Source: Burkholderiales bacterium
Lineage (GTDB): Bacteria; Pseudomonadota; Gammaproteobacteria; Burkholderiales; Burkholderiaceae_C
DNA length: 64,000 bases
Assembly (NCBI GenBank): GCA_003963115.1
Contig: RXJQ01000037.1
Span: 62,001-126,000 of the forward strand
Direction: 5' to 3'
The position numbers and the translations under genes were made by a program. Position 1 is the first letter of the stretch. The number at the start of each line of letters is the position of its first letter. Below the pieces are notes generated by a model, which saw only the letters and a list, made by a program, of their open reading frames with translations, did not search any database and was not told where the DNA came from. This document shows, piece after piece, positions 1 to 8,933 of this stretch.

Positions 1-480
1 ATAGAAGTGCTCCATCAGCCACTGGGCGCGGCCCTGAAACAGCGCTTGCACCTCGCTTCGGGTGGTGAGGAAATGCGCACTGCTGACCATGCTGCAGTGC
101 AAGCCCATGGCTTTGGCAGGCCCTTCACACCAGCGCTGCAGCTGCGCGTCCAGTCGCCATTCATCAGGCTCCTGGTAGGCGAAGGTGCTGGCGCCATAGT
201 GCCTGGCCAGCGCTTCCAGATTGGCGCAGAGGTCCTGGCGGTTGCTGGGTTCCCCGATCTTCACGTAGCGCACGCGGTGGCCGGCTTCCTTGAGCCGCTG
301 CGCGAAGGCCCGCATGGCCGCGAAGATGGCCAGGATCTTCTGCGCGTGATGCAGCACGTAGTCGGTCTCCTGCCGCATCTCCATCATGACGTAGACGATG
401 TCATCACGTCGCTCTGAAAACCAGCTGTGACCAGGGTTGAGCTGGTCACCCAGGATCAACCTGAGTTTGGTTTCGGCCAT
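1..480 (-). CDS. FeS-type (6-4) photolyase/cryptochrome, N-terminal part, cut by window edge
   Basis: The frame is open from an ATG at 480 to base 1, so the C-terminal FAD-binding part lies outside the window. The 160 visible residues begin MAETKLRLILGDQLNPGHSW, the characteristic opening of the DPRP family (PF04244; PhrB/FeS-BCP of Agrobacterium), followed by VYVMMEMRQETDYVLHHAQK and a Rossmann-like antenna domain. Characterised members repair (6-4) photoproducts or act as cryptochromes and carry FAD, a ribolumazine and a [4Fe-4S] cluster; the cluster cysteines cannot be checked here. It starts 9 bp after the stop of the photolyase at 490-2019, so the two are probably one transcript. Repair versus photoreceptor role cannot be decided from this fragment. 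Confidence 0.85.
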   Translation of the reverse strand, partial: MAETKLRLILGDQLNPGHSWFSERRDDIVYVMMEMRQETDYVLHHAQKILAIFAAMRAFAQRLKEAGHRVRYVKIGEPSNRQDLCANLEALARHYGASTFAYQEPDEWRLDAQLQRWCEGPAKAMGLHCSMVSSAHFLTTRSEVQALFQGRAQWLMEHFY

Positions 481-489
481 GCTCACGTT

Positions 490-2019
490 TCAAAAACCGA
501 GTGTGAGCTGATGGTCGGTCGCACCTGATCGAGGCTGAGGCATCGGGTCGCGTCGTCGCATGCGCGAGCCATGCTGGCGCACGATGCCGGCATTGGCGGC
601 ATGGACCTGGGGTTGCAGGCGCCGGTCATAGAAGCGGGTCTTGGCCAGACGGGTGGCGGTGGCCAGGTCCACGATCGGCAAGGGGATGTCCCGGCCGACA
701 CGCAGGCCGCAGCGGGCCTGTACCTGCGGCGGCATCAGCCAGGGCTCGAATAGCCAGGCGCTCGGCACGCGGCGCATCACCGGCAGCCACCGACGCACGA
801 AGTGGCCCTGAGGGTCGTGGTCCTGCGCCTGCTTGATGGGGTTGTAGATGCGCGTGGCATTGATGCCGGTCGTGCCCGATTGCATCTGCATCTGGCTCCA
901 GTGGATGCCAGGCTCGTAATCCAGGAACTGGCGGGCCAGCCATTCGCCCACCGGTCGCCAATGCAGCCACAAGGGGTAAGCGGCCACCGAGACCAGCATG
1001 GCCCGCATGCGGAAGTTCAGCCAGCCCGTGTCGCGCAGCATGGCCACGCAGGCGTCGACCAGGGGCCAGCCGGTTCGCCCTTCAACCAGGGCCTTGAAGT
1101 GGCTGTCTTGCCAGTCCGCCTCCCGCAGGCCGTCATAGCCGCGGTGCATGTTGAGCCATTCCAGTTCGGGTTCGCTCTCCAGCTTCTGGATGAAATGGCA
1201 GTGCCAGTACAGTCTGCTTTGAAAGGCTTGCAGGCCACGGTGCCTCGGGTCGTCTGGCGCCGTGCGCGCCATGCACAGGCGCGTGGCTTGCACCACCTCC
1301 CGCATGCTCAGGCAGCCCATCGCCAGATAGGGCGACAGGCGCGAGCAGGCCGAAGGCGCGCTCAATGGTGAGGAGATGCCGCCTCGGTAGCGCTCACAAC
1401 GTTCCGAGAGGAAGCTGTCCAGTGCAGTCAGGGCGCGTTGTCGGCCACCTCGCTGGCGATGGGGTGGGGCGTTATCGTCCAGGCCCAGTTCATGCGCGTG
1501 GGGCCACGCCGGGCTGTCCTGGCTCAAAGGCGCGCCTGCTGGGCAGTCGGGCATGGTATCCAGCGGCGCGGCCATGTGAGCCTCCCAGAGGCCTTGCCAG
1601 CGGTCGCGGTTCTTCAGGCCGCGTCGCACGCCGAACTGGGGATACTCATGAAAGGGCAGGCCTTTATCGCGGCACCACTGCCGCACGGCGAGGTCACGCC
1701 GGAAGGTGAAGGCGTTGCCGGTCTCCTCGTGAGCGTGAAGGGCCTGGAAAGGCAACTGGTCGTGCAAGGCTTCGAGCACCGAGGGCATGTCGCCGGTGAG
1801 CACCAACAGGCGCAGGCCCAGTCTGGCAAGGTCATGGTCGAGGCTGTGCAGGCATTCCTGCAGGAAGTCGTAGTGCTGGCGTGCCACATCGGGCTCGCGC
1901 CACAGCGCAGGCTCGATCACGTACAAACACACCACCGGGCCTCGCAGCAGGGCCTGCTGCAGTGGACGGTGGTCTGTCGCACGCAGGTCGCGTTTGAACC
2001 AGACGAGTTGCGCCTCCAT
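490..2019 (-). CDS. Cryptochrome/DNA photolyase family FAD-binding protein
   Basis: 509 residues. An N-terminal photolyase antenna domain (LVWFKRDLRATDHRPLQQAL, about 1-170) is followed by the C-terminal FAD-binding domain with GGISSPLSAPSACSRLSPYL, GRTGWPLVDACVAMLRDTGW and the segment INATRIYNPIKQAQDHDPQG near 390-410. The usual MHNRMRM motif of class I CPD photolyases is replaced by LNFRMRAM, so this is a divergent member and may be a cryptochrome. The length is normal for the family. It is the first gene of a two-gene run with the FeS-type photolyase; light-driven pyrimidine-dimer repair or blue-light sensing is inferred from family only. Confidence 0.85.
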   Translation of the reverse strand: MEAQLVWFKRDLRATDHRPLQQALLRGPVVCLYVIEPALWREPDVARQHYDFLQECLHSLDHDLARLGLRLLVLTGDMPSVLEALHDQLPFQALHAHEETGNAFTFRRDLAVRQWCRDKGLPFHEYPQFGVRRGLKNRDRWQGLWEAHMAAPLDTMPDCPAGAPLSQDSPAWPHAHELGLDDNAPPHRQRGGRQRALTALDSFLSERCERYRGGISSPLSAPSACSRLSPYLAMGCLSMREVVQATRLCMARTAPDDPRHRGLQAFQSRLYWHCHFIQKLESEPELEWLNMHRGYDGLREADWQDSHFKALVEGRTGWPLVDACVAMLRDTGWLNFRMRAMLVSVAAYPLWLHWRPVGEWLARQFLDYEPGIHWSQMQMQSGTTGINATRIYNPIKQAQDHDPQGHFVRRWLPVMRRVPSAWLFEPWLMPPQVQARCGLRVGRDIPLPIVDLATATRLAKTRFYDRRLQPQVHAANAGIVRQHGSRMRRRDPMPQPRSGATDHQLTLGF

Positions 2020-2116
2020 GCAGCAAGGTTAGTGGCGCGCCCTGGCTCGTGCTCGTCAAGCGGAGCCTGGATTCGGCGTCAAAGGCACTTCAACACGGCC
2101 GTGACGCCGTGTCTGC

Positions 2117-2878
2117 TCAAGGATTGAGTGCGGTTTGTTGTGCGCCGCTGTCATCCATGCGCTTCACGCGCTCGCTTTTGACCCAACCCACCGTCGTCAC
2201 ATGTGTGACCGGATGGGTGTAGCTCACCTTGGTCCAACCAGGTACCTGGGCCTGGATGATCACCTTGTCGCCGCCCACGATGTGCTTGCCCATGTAGCAG
2301 GCCAGATCAGGGGTGGTGTGCAGCAGGCTGCGGCCGGGCATGCTGACCACGCCTCGGCCCGATGGCTCGGTGCCGCCTGGCTTGGGTTCAGCCGCGTCAC
2401 CCGCGTCACAGTTGACCGTGGCTTTGGCCGGGGTGTGGGCGGCTTTGTTCACGATGCCAGCCGTGGGCGGGTGCGCGTCCATCTCCTTGAGCGCGGCGGC
2501 CATCATGGTGTCGGTGGACGGGCGGCCACAAGCCGTGTCGATGGAGTCGCTTTCGCCCATGACGACGCGCTTGGCACGCTCGACCTTCCACTGCGATCCT
2601 TGCTTGCGGAAGAACACCTGTTTCATCTGCAGCCTGCCGTTCTTGACGAGCAGGTCGCCATCGGCACCGCGCGCGACGGCGCACACCTCGGCTTGCGAGC
2701 CCTCCACCCAGGCACGACTCAGGCTCAGGCGCGAATCGGCGGGCAGGCCGGCGGCCTGCGTGTCGCGTGCCAGGGCGACGAGCGAGGTCCTGACCGGATC
2801 CTGGCCGTGGAGTTCACGGGCCAGGGCCGTGCCGATGCACAGCAGGCCGGCCATCAGGGGCATGAGCAGACGTGACAT
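2117..2878 (-). CDS. Exported hypothetical protein with C-terminal SH3-like domain
   Basis: 253 residues. A signal peptide (MSRLLMPLMAGLLCIGTALA, cleavage likely before RELHG) predicts the periplasm. Residues about 30-120 form an uncharacterised domain resembling small secreted cystatin/NTF2-like folds (FFRKQGSQWKVERAKRVVMG). Residues about 180-245 look like a bacterial SH3 domain (PGRSLLHTTPDLACYMGKHI, then GWTKVSYTHP and VGWVKSERVK). SH3b domains often bind peptidoglycan, but no enzymatic motif is visible. It is divergent from vgrG with about 300 bp between them; whether it belongs to the T6SS island is unclear. Confidence 0.7.
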   Translation of the reverse strand: MSRLLMPLMAGLLCIGTALARELHGQDPVRTSLVALARDTQAAGLPADSRLSLSRAWVEGSQAEVCAVARGADGDLLVKNGRLQMKQVFFRKQGSQWKVERAKRVVMGESDSIDTACGRPSTDTMMAAALKEMDAHPPTAGIVNKAAHTPAKATVNCDAGDAAEPKPGGTEPSGRGVVSMPGRSLLHTTPDLACYMGKHIVGGDKVIIQAQVPGWTKVSYTHPVTHVTTVGWVKSERVKRMDDSGAQQTALNP

Positions 2879-3179
2879 GGCTGTGAGGCGGCGCGCGTCG
2901 CGTCGCGGGCAGAGTTGGGGACGCTTCAGGGTAGTGCACCGTCTGCTTCGATGATGCGGACAGTTGAGGGGGCAAGGCCGCTCAGTTCACACGACCCCAG
3001 ACCGGGGCTGAAGGCGCGAGTGCTGAGTGAAAGGTCAAGCGCCCCCCTGTTGGGCACCTGGAGGTGGGAGCGACGCGGCGGGATAGCTCGCCTAAAATCC
3101 GGCCACCCCGAGCCAGTCCAGTTCGAAGTCTTAGCACTGGCCAGGGGGACCCCAAAAAATGTTCAGGTGAGTGATCGAC
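2879..3179. other. Divergent intergenic region between the SH3 gene and vgrG
   Basis: About 300 bp containing the upstream regions of two divergent genes. I see no convincing promoter pair or operator. A short GGGGGACCCC dyad followed by six A lies near 3152-3167, just upstream of the vgrG ribosome-binding region (AGGTGAG at about 3165). Confidence 0.4.
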
Positions 3180-6100
3180 ATGACTGTTTCTCTGCCCGGC
3201 GGCTTGCCGGGCTCGTCTCCCCATGGGCTCCAGGCCCTGGCTGGCCTCGGCACCGAGGGGCTCTTGCGCCTCAAGAGCGCCATCGCCATCGGCCAGCACA
3301 CGCGCCTCATCCAGATTGATACGCCCTTGCCCGATGGCGCGCTGGTGGTCGAGCGTTTCACGCTCGATGAGGCCATGCAGGCCGATGAGCCCTTGTGGGC
3401 CGAGCTCGACTGCCTGAGCACCAATGCGCACCTCGAACTCAAGGCGCTGATGGGCGCGCGGGTCACTTTGCACCTGAAGCTGGCTGATGGCACCTGGCGA
3501 TACTGGCATGGCCATGTCGTGCAGGCTTGGCAGTTGGGCAGCGATGGCGGGCTGGGCGTATATCGTCTGGTGGTGGCGGCTTTCACGCACTGGCTCAAGC
3601 ACAGGCGGGACGCGCGCATCTTCCAGGATGCAAGCAGTGCCGACATCATCGAAGAGGTGTTCTCGGCCTACCCCCAGGCCAGCTTCAGACTTGACTTGGC
3701 CGACCCGGGGCCCATCCATGAGATCACCACGCAGTTCCGGGAAACGGATTGGGCTTTCGCGACGAGGCTGATGGCCCGTGAAGGCTGGAGCTGGCGTGTC
3801 GACCATGACACCAAACAGCACACCCTGGTCGTCTTCGACCAGCAGGCCCAGCGCCGTGATCTTGGGCCGCTGCGCTTCGGTCGTGCGGACCTGCGTGCGG
3901 GCCCTGGAGATGGCTTGCAGCAGGCCATGGCCCAGGCCTTCGGGCTTGAGCAGGATGGGGCTCAAGACACGATCACCGCCTGGTCCGTGGGGCGACAGAT
4001 CGGCTCCAACATCGTGTCGCTGGGTGCCTGGGACGAACGCCAGCTCGTGGGCGTCAGTGGCCATGCCAGCGCAGACGCACCCAGCGCGGTGCCCGCCCTG
4101 GAACACTACCAGGGGCACGGCGTGCGCCGCTTTGCCGATGGCCGCGTGGGCACTGCTCAGCCTGCCAGCAGCAAGGTGGCCACCGACCGGGCCCAGGCCT
4201 TGCTGGATGCGCAAGAACTGAGGCAATACCTCGCGTCAGGCCAGAGTGCCGTGCGGGCGCTCAGCCCTGGCGACATCTTCCAGATCACCGAGCACAGTCT
4301 GTATGACCTGGGCGGCGACAACGGCTTCTGCGCACTGGGCATCACCCATGAAGCCGCCAACAACCTGGGGCACCAGGCCGCGCAGATCCTGCAACGCACA
4401 GACATTGAGCAGGGCAGCTATCGCAACCGTTTCCGTGCACTTCCGGCATCGGTGCGCATCGTGCCGATGCCCCCACAGCGGCCGACCGCGCCGGGACCGC
4501 AAACCGCCATCGTGGTGGCCGCCGAGAACGAGCCGCTGACGACCGACCGCGATGGTCGCATCCGCATCCAGTTTGGCTGGCAGCGTGGCGCGTCGCCGCT
4601 GCCTGGCGCGCTCCATGCGCCTCAGACACCCGGCGGTGCCAACACGGGCCACGCACCGGGTAACGTCCAAAGCGGCACTTGGGTGCGCGTGGCACAGGCC
4701 TCGGCCGGCGCCAACTGGGGCGCGGTCTTCACGCCCCGCACGGGCAGTGAAGTGCTCGTGGATTTCATCGACGGCGACATCGACCGGCCACTGGTCATCG
4801 GCCAGCTTCACAACGGCGTGCACGACTTGCCCTGGCCTGCTGGCGTTGACTCAGGCGCCAACCACCCAGGCACCCTCTCAGGCTGGCACCACCCAAGCCT
4901 GGCCGGACAGGGCGTCAACCAATGGCTGGTCGACGACAACCATGGCCAGTTGCGCATGCGCCTGCTGAACTACGGCGTGGACACCGGACACAGTGAACTG
5001 ACCTTGGGCCACATCATCCAGCAAAGCGCCCAGGGCGGTAGCGGCCATGCCCAGCGCGGCCAATGGCTGGGCGAAGGCTTCTATGGCTACACCGACGGCT
5101 GGGCGGTGGTCCGTGCAGGCGAGGGCCTGTTCCTGAGCACGACGGCGCGCAACGCACAGGGCGCCAGCGTCAACAGCACGCAGATGGATGCGCAGGAGGC
5201 AGTGGCCCAGCTCCACGCCGCGCGCCAGTTGGGACAGGCCTTGAGCCAAAGCGCCCGCCAGCAAGGCGCACAGGGCCTGTCCAGCCACGATGGCGAGCAG
5301 GCCATGCAGCAGCATGCCGATGCCATGGACCCGGCAGCCCAAGGCCGCTTTGAGGGCAGCGTCAACGGGCAGGTGGCCTTGAAGGCCGAGGGCCGCACCC
5401 TGACCGAGCCGGTTGAGCGCTTTGCCAAGCCACTGCTGCACCTTGACACACCGGCCAGCGCCATATGGGTAACGCCTTCGAGCATCAGCCTGTTCAGCGG
5501 CCAGGACACCAGCCTGAGCATGCAAGGCGACGCCCACCTCGCCAGCGCCCATACCTTGAGCAGCGTCAGTGGCCAGACCACGAGCCTGTACACCCATGCC
5601 GGCGGCATCAAGGCCATCACGGCCAACGCAGACCTCAGCTTGCGCGCGCACACCGATGCCTTGCAGATCTGGTCAGACAAGGACCTGACGGTGCAGAGCG
5701 TCGCAGGCGAAGTCCGCATTGAGGCCAGTGACAGCATCACGCTGACAGCGGGGCAAAGCCAGATCCTGATCAAGGGCGTGGACATCACGTTCACCTGCCC
5801 GGGGACGTTCACGGTCAAGGGGGCGAGTCATGCTTGGGGAGGGCCGGGGAGTGGCGGTACTCAGACTCTGGAGATGCCAGAAGGTCGGGCCCATCTTCCG
5901 GTTCAAGCGTCGTCGCTGATGGCCGTTGAGCCCGAGAAATACAGCCAACGCATTCTCGTTGTAGACCCCGTGTCTGGAGATCATCAATCAACCAAATATG
6001 CCTTGTTCAAGAATGCGAGCGTCTTGACGCGGGGGCGCACCGACGGCGGCGGGCTGTCTGATCGTCACGTAGCAGATCAATCAGCTGGCCTTGAGGTACT

Positions 6101-6212
6101 GGTTGGTGCAAGCGGTCCCTGGACGGTTGAATATCACGATGGCCTTGACCAACTGCCGCTGGCATACACCGACGAAGACTACCTGGCCATTCACGGAGGA
6201 AATGCGTCATGA
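3180..6212 (+). CDS. vgrG: Type VI secretion system spike protein VgrG with C-terminal extension
   Basis: 1010 residues from the ATG at 3180, chosen over the GTG at 3171 because AGGTGAG lies about 8 bp upstream. Domains in order: gp27-like (about 1-370, with RDARIFQDASSADIIEEVFS and TQFRETDWAFATRLMAREGW); gp5 OB-fold (about 430-540, with ENEPLTTDRDGRIRIQFGWQ, GTWVRVAQASAGANWGAVFT and PRTGSEVLVDFIDGDIDRPL); T6SS Vgr/DUF2345 beta-helix (about 570-890, ending SDSITLTAGQSQILIKGVDI). A further roughly 120-residue tail (about 890-1010) is not standard VgrG and is the likely effector-docking element. VgrG is pushed out by the T6SS sheath. No other T6SS structural gene is in the window, so this is an orphan vgrG. 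Its stop overlaps the next start (ATGA). Confidence 0.95.
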   Translation: MTVSLPGGLPGSSPHGLQALAGLGTEGLLRLKSAIAIGQHTRLIQIDTPLPDGALVVERFTLDEAMQADEPLWAELDCLSTNAHLELKALMGARVTLHLKLADGTWRYWHGHVVQAWQLGSDGGLGVYRLVVAAFTHWLKHRRDARIFQDASSADIIEEVFSAYPQASFRLDLADPGPIHEITTQFRETDWAFATRLMAREGWSWRVDHDTKQHTLVVFDQQAQRRDLGPLRFGRADLRAGPGDGLQQAMAQAFGLEQDGAQDTITAWSVGRQIGSNIVSLGAWDERQLVGVSGHASADAPSAVPALEHYQGHGVRRFADGRVGTAQPASSKVATDRAQALLDAQELRQYLASGQSAVRALSPGDIFQITEHSLYDLGGDNGFCALGITHEAANNLGHQAAQILQRTDIEQGSYRNRFRALPASVRIVPMPPQRPTAPGPQTAIVVAAENEPLTTDRDGRIRIQFGWQRGASPLPGALHAPQTPGGANTGHAPGNVQSGTWVRVAQASAGANWGAVFTPRTGSEVLVDFIDGDIDRPLVIGQLHNGVHDLPWPAGVDSGANHPGTLSGWHHPSLAGQGVNQWLVDDNHGQLRMRLLNYGVDTGHSELTLGHIIQQSAQGGSGHAQRGQWLGEGFYGYTDGWAVVRAGEGLFLSTTARNAQGASVNSTQMDAQEAVAQLHAARQLGQALSQSARQQGAQGLSSHDGEQAMQQHADAMDPAAQGRFEGSVNGQVALKAEGRTLTEPVERFAKPLLHLDTPASAIWVTPSSISLFSGQDTSLSMQGDAHLASAHTLSSVSGQTTSLYTHAGGIKAITANADLSLRAHTDALQIWSDKDLTVQSVAGEVRIEASDSITLTAGQSQILIKGVDITFTCPGTFTVKGASHAWGGPGSGGTQTLEMPEGRAHLPVQASSLMAVEPEKYSQRILVVDPVSGDHQSTKYALFKNASVLTRGRTDGGGLSDRHVADQSAGLEVLVGASGPWTVEYHDGLDQLPLAYTDEDYLAIHGGNAS

Positions 6213-7738
6213 CATCAGGCAACAGCGTTGAAGAGTCCACACGTCCAGACTACCTGTCTTTGGTTTTCAGGGATGGCCTTGATATGCCCATTGAAGGGTT
6301 GACGTTCATCGCCACTTTCCCTTCTGGCGAAATGTGTACGGCGGAGTCCAGCGCCAGCGGTGCCATTGCGCTGCCCATTCCATCAGCAGCCCGAGGCGAG
6401 GTCAACGTTGAAGTGCAGGATGAGGTCGGCGGCAAGCAGATGGTTTGCGCCATCGATCTCAATAGATGCGATGGCACGGTGATTGTGCGCAGCCCTAAGA
6501 CGAAGGCTAGGGTTTCGCTGCAACCGCATCAACAAGTCGTGCCACAGGCCAAACCGCAAGGAAAGACCAAACCGCGTCCGGTGGCCGCCACGACAGATAA
6601 AGCGCCTCCGTCGCAGTCCGCCACCCGCCCTGCAAAGTTGGACAGCCAGTCAAGCTGGTGGGACTCCAATGGCGCATGGGCCAAAGCCTGGGCTTGGATC
6701 ACGAGTGAACACCATTTTCTGGGTGAGGCGCATGCGACCAACCCGACGGGCCACGGGGCGAGAGTTGCCAAGGGCTTGAGCAGCGCCGGCCAGCCATTGG
6801 CAGCTGTACTGGGGCCTGAAGCACCCAACAAAGAGAACCTGCGACTGGGCAGAAACAACATTTACCGCGAGCCAATTTTGGAAGCCTCCAAACGCTTGGG
6901 TTTGATCCCCCAGGCGCTGTGCGCATTGATGGACTGTGAAGCTGGCAAGATCACTGAAAAGCTGCCGCAGTTGAATGCCGATGGCACGCCAGCCAAAGAC
7001 CGGAAGGGCCAGCCCATCCTGAAGCCCATCCGGGAGCGTTGGAACGCCAACGCCGGCAATGCGCAAAGCGGCGCAGCCGGGTTGACTCAGTTTTTGGCCA
7101 GTACCTGGCTCACGCATGTACTGATTCCTGGTTACTACATCCACGATAAGAGCGTGGCGAATGGTTGGGTCAAGCACATCGCGGATGCAAAGGGCAACAA
7201 GCGCTGGATGTTTATCTTGGCTGATGGGTCCGCCACTGTCACGCCTTACCGAAAGAGGGCCAGTGACGATAACGTCAAAAAATGCTTGGCCATGCGTATG
7301 GACCCTGCGTGGTCCATCAATGCCGCGGCAGACTACGGTAATGCCAATCTCAAAGTGCTTCTAAAGGCAGGGCTCAACCTTTCTGGGTTGAACGACATGG
7401 AGCGCGCAAAACTCATGTACCTGATGCACCATGAGGGAGAGGGGTGCGGCCCGTTGTTTATCAAGAACAAACTTCGCGATCGTACCGATGGCGTTGGTGG
7501 AATTGCGAGGTTGAAGCAGGTGTTTGCGATGCAGCTTGGGCCCAATGGGCATGCCGCCGCTGAGAGATTGATTGATCTTGCGGATGGTGATGTGGAAGCG
7601 GCATACCGCGAATGGCTGGCATCATTCATCGATTCAAGATTTAACCCAGACAATGTCCACAAATATTTTTTTTCACAACCAATCGGCGCAGACGCCTTAA
7701 CAGTATTGATGAAGAGAATAGGGGGAGAGGCGTTATGA
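6209..7738 (+). CDS. Probable T6SS effector with lysozyme/transglycosylase-like domain
   Basis: 509 residues, overlapping vgrG by 4 bp (ATGA), which indicates translational coupling. Residues about 10-100 form a beta-rich, carboxypeptidase-regulatory/transthyretin-like domain (GLDMPIEGLTFIATFPSGEM), probably the VgrG adaptor. A Pro/Gln/Lys linker follows (about 105-150). Residues about 215-500 resemble lysozyme-fold peptidoglycan hydrolases: ALMDCEAGKI, with Glu244 as the candidate catalytic acid, and SGAAGLTQFLASTWL, the Gly-rich GLTQF segment typical of transglycosylases. There is no signal peptide, as expected for T6SS delivery into a neighbour's periplasm. The following gene encodes an exported protein, consistent with immunity against a cell-wall enzyme. 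The exact cleavage chemistry is unknown. Confidence 0.75.
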   Translation: MTSGNSVEESTRPDYLSLVFRDGLDMPIEGLTFIATFPSGEMCTAESSASGAIALPIPSAARGEVNVEVQDEVGGKQMVCAIDLNRCDGTVIVRSPKTKARVSLQPHQQVVPQAKPQGKTKPRPVAATTDKAPPSQSATRPAKLDSQSSWWDSNGAWAKAWAWITSEHHFLGEAHATNPTGHGARVAKGLSSAGQPLAAVLGPEAPNKENLRLGRNNIYREPILEASKRLGLIPQALCALMDCEAGKITEKLPQLNADGTPAKDRKGQPILKPIRERWNANAGNAQSGAAGLTQFLASTWLTHVLIPGYYIHDKSVANGWVKHIADAKGNKRWMFILADGSATVTPYRKRASDDNVKKCLAMRMDPAWSINAAADYGNANLKVLLKAGLNLSGLNDMERAKLMYLMHHEGEGCGPLFIKNKLRDRTDGVGGIARLKQVFAMQLGPNGHAAAERLIDLADGDVEAAYREWLASFIDSRFNPDNVHKYFFSQPIGADALTVLMKRIGGEAL

Positions 7739-8301
7739 GTGCAGGCAAATCGATTGTGTTATCCGCCGTGTTGCTGAGTGCGTTTGCGCCTTGTTTGGGC
7801 GCAGATTGCGAGCCAAGTCGGCGCCCGACAAAAACGCCCCACGGTCCTATTGCGGAATACTATTGTGAGGCCTCGCCTCAATCCAAGCCTTCGCACTACG
7901 TAGCACTGGACGGCGTGAAAGTTCTGCAAGATAGCTTCTTGGCACGGGACGATGTCCACCCATCGCGGTCCATCTGGATTTTTACTGGTGGCGGCAGCAT
8001 TGAAACAGGCTGTGCGACGAGGCTTTACCTGCTTGACACGTCAATGGAGCCGGTCAAAGTCTTTGCCTTCGGCGTCAAAAAAGCCTGCAATGAATTTCAC
8101 TGGGCCTCATGGGGCGAGAAGCGCAGTGTGATCGCCCTCAAACACAACGTGAAATTTGTTTATGAGAACGGCAAGCTCACACCGCCAGCCAGTGGCGAGG
8201 GACTCTGGAAGGCCATCGAGCCGCCTCATGCAGGAACGGGACTGGCCAAAGAAGACGCCGTAGGGTTTGTCGAGGAGGTGCCTTTGCCTAAGGCTCGGTG
8301 A
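7735..8301 (+). CDS. Putative periplasmic immunity protein for the lysozyme-like effector
   Basis: 188 residues, start overlapping the effector stop by 4 bp with a GGGGGAGAGG ribosome-binding region. An N-terminal signal peptide (SIVLSAVLLSAFAPCLGA) predicts export, where the peptidoglycan hydrolase would act. No known domain was recognised. The core (DGVKVLQDSFLARDDV, SIWIFTGGG, RLYLLD, NEFHWASWGEKRSVIALK) is clearly paralogous to the protein at 8934-9512, which supports an immunity family. The 3' third of this gene is repeated at 9511-9640. The function is inferred from position and localisation, not from a known family. Confidence 0.65.
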   Translation: MSAGKSIVLSAVLLSAFAPCLGADCEPSRRPTKTPHGPIAEYYCEASPQSKPSHYVALDGVKVLQDSFLARDDVHPSRSIWIFTGGGSIETGCATRLYLLDTSMEPVKVFAFGVKKACNEFHWASWGEKRSVIALKHNVKFVYENGKLTPPASGEGLWKAIEPPHAGTGLAKEDAVGFVEEVPLPKAR

Positions 8302-8372
8302 GGTCGGCAAAGCCTTACACTCCCTGCGGCGTTGCCGCGGCCGTGCGCAAGGCTTTGTCTGTGTGCAATTGA
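8181..8372 (+). repeat. Direct repeat copy 1: immunity 3' end plus parC-leader-like sequence
   Basis: Aligns with 9511-9699. I count about 23 mismatches in the first 140 aligned bases, then a perfectly identical block of about 30 bp spanning the stop codon (8298-8327 versus 9628-9657), then weaker similarity. The copy starts inside the immunity gene and runs past its stop into sequence that in copy 2 forms the parC leader. Confidence 0.85.
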
Positions 8373-8375
8373 CTC

Positions 8376-8575
8376 GGTGGGTCGTGTGCGGTGGCAGGCG
8401 AAGGCCTGTTTATGAGCACAGCGGCGTGCAACGCACGGGACGCCGGAGTGAATGGCTCGCAGATGGATACATAGGAAGCTGTGGCCCAGCTCCACGCCGA
8501 GCGCCAGTTGGGCCAAAGCGCCCATCAGCAAGGCGTGCAAGGCCTGTTCAGTCACGATGCCGAGCGCAAAGCGAA
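8376..8575 (+). pseudogene. vgrG: vgrG remnant
   Basis: About 200 bp aligning with the intact vgrG at about 5103-5300. Encoded matches include GEGLF-ST--NA and AVAQLHA-RQLGQ, then SAHQQG-QGL-SHD. It is broken by an in-frame TAG (codon at about 8473, where the intact copy encodes Ala) and by a 12-base deletion, and has neither start nor C-terminus. Similarity stops near 8570. It is the ruin of another VgrG whose module was largely deleted, and it lies between the live immunity gene and the displaced paralogue. Confidence 0.85.
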
Positions 8576-8933
8576 TGAACCTGTGAAGGTGAAGTTGCTT
8601 CGCGCTTCACCCTTGAAGTGCCCTTGCGTTCGGCAGTTATTTGCCCCCTGGTATGTGGATGCCAACACAAAGAATGGCCAAGAACCAGTGCCAAACATGC
8701 AAACGCAAGCAATGAGACATTGCATGCACACCATTTGCGCGTGACGGTCTATGAGCCCCTGGCTGTGCCGAATAAGGCCTCGTTGTAGCTGTCTGCTCCC
8801 CGCATCGGTGCGTCTTCTCGCTGGCTTGTCACATGCGTTCTCTCGTGCAAGGATCGGGCTAGATCTCAGGTATTTCAACGGCCTGCTAATCCAATAAAAC
8901 CAAAACTTTTGTCTGATTTGCTGGTCGCGATAG
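8576..8933. other. Degenerate non-coding stretch between vgrG remnant and second immunity gene
   Basis: No intact gene. GC falls toward the 3' end (AT-rich at about 8880-8930). One frame reads HHLRVTVYEPLAVPNKASL followed by a stop at about 8785; it could be the tail of a lost effector, but I cannot support that with a homologue. The AT-rich end probably contains the promoter and weak ribosome-binding region of the gene starting at 8934. Confidence 0.4.
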
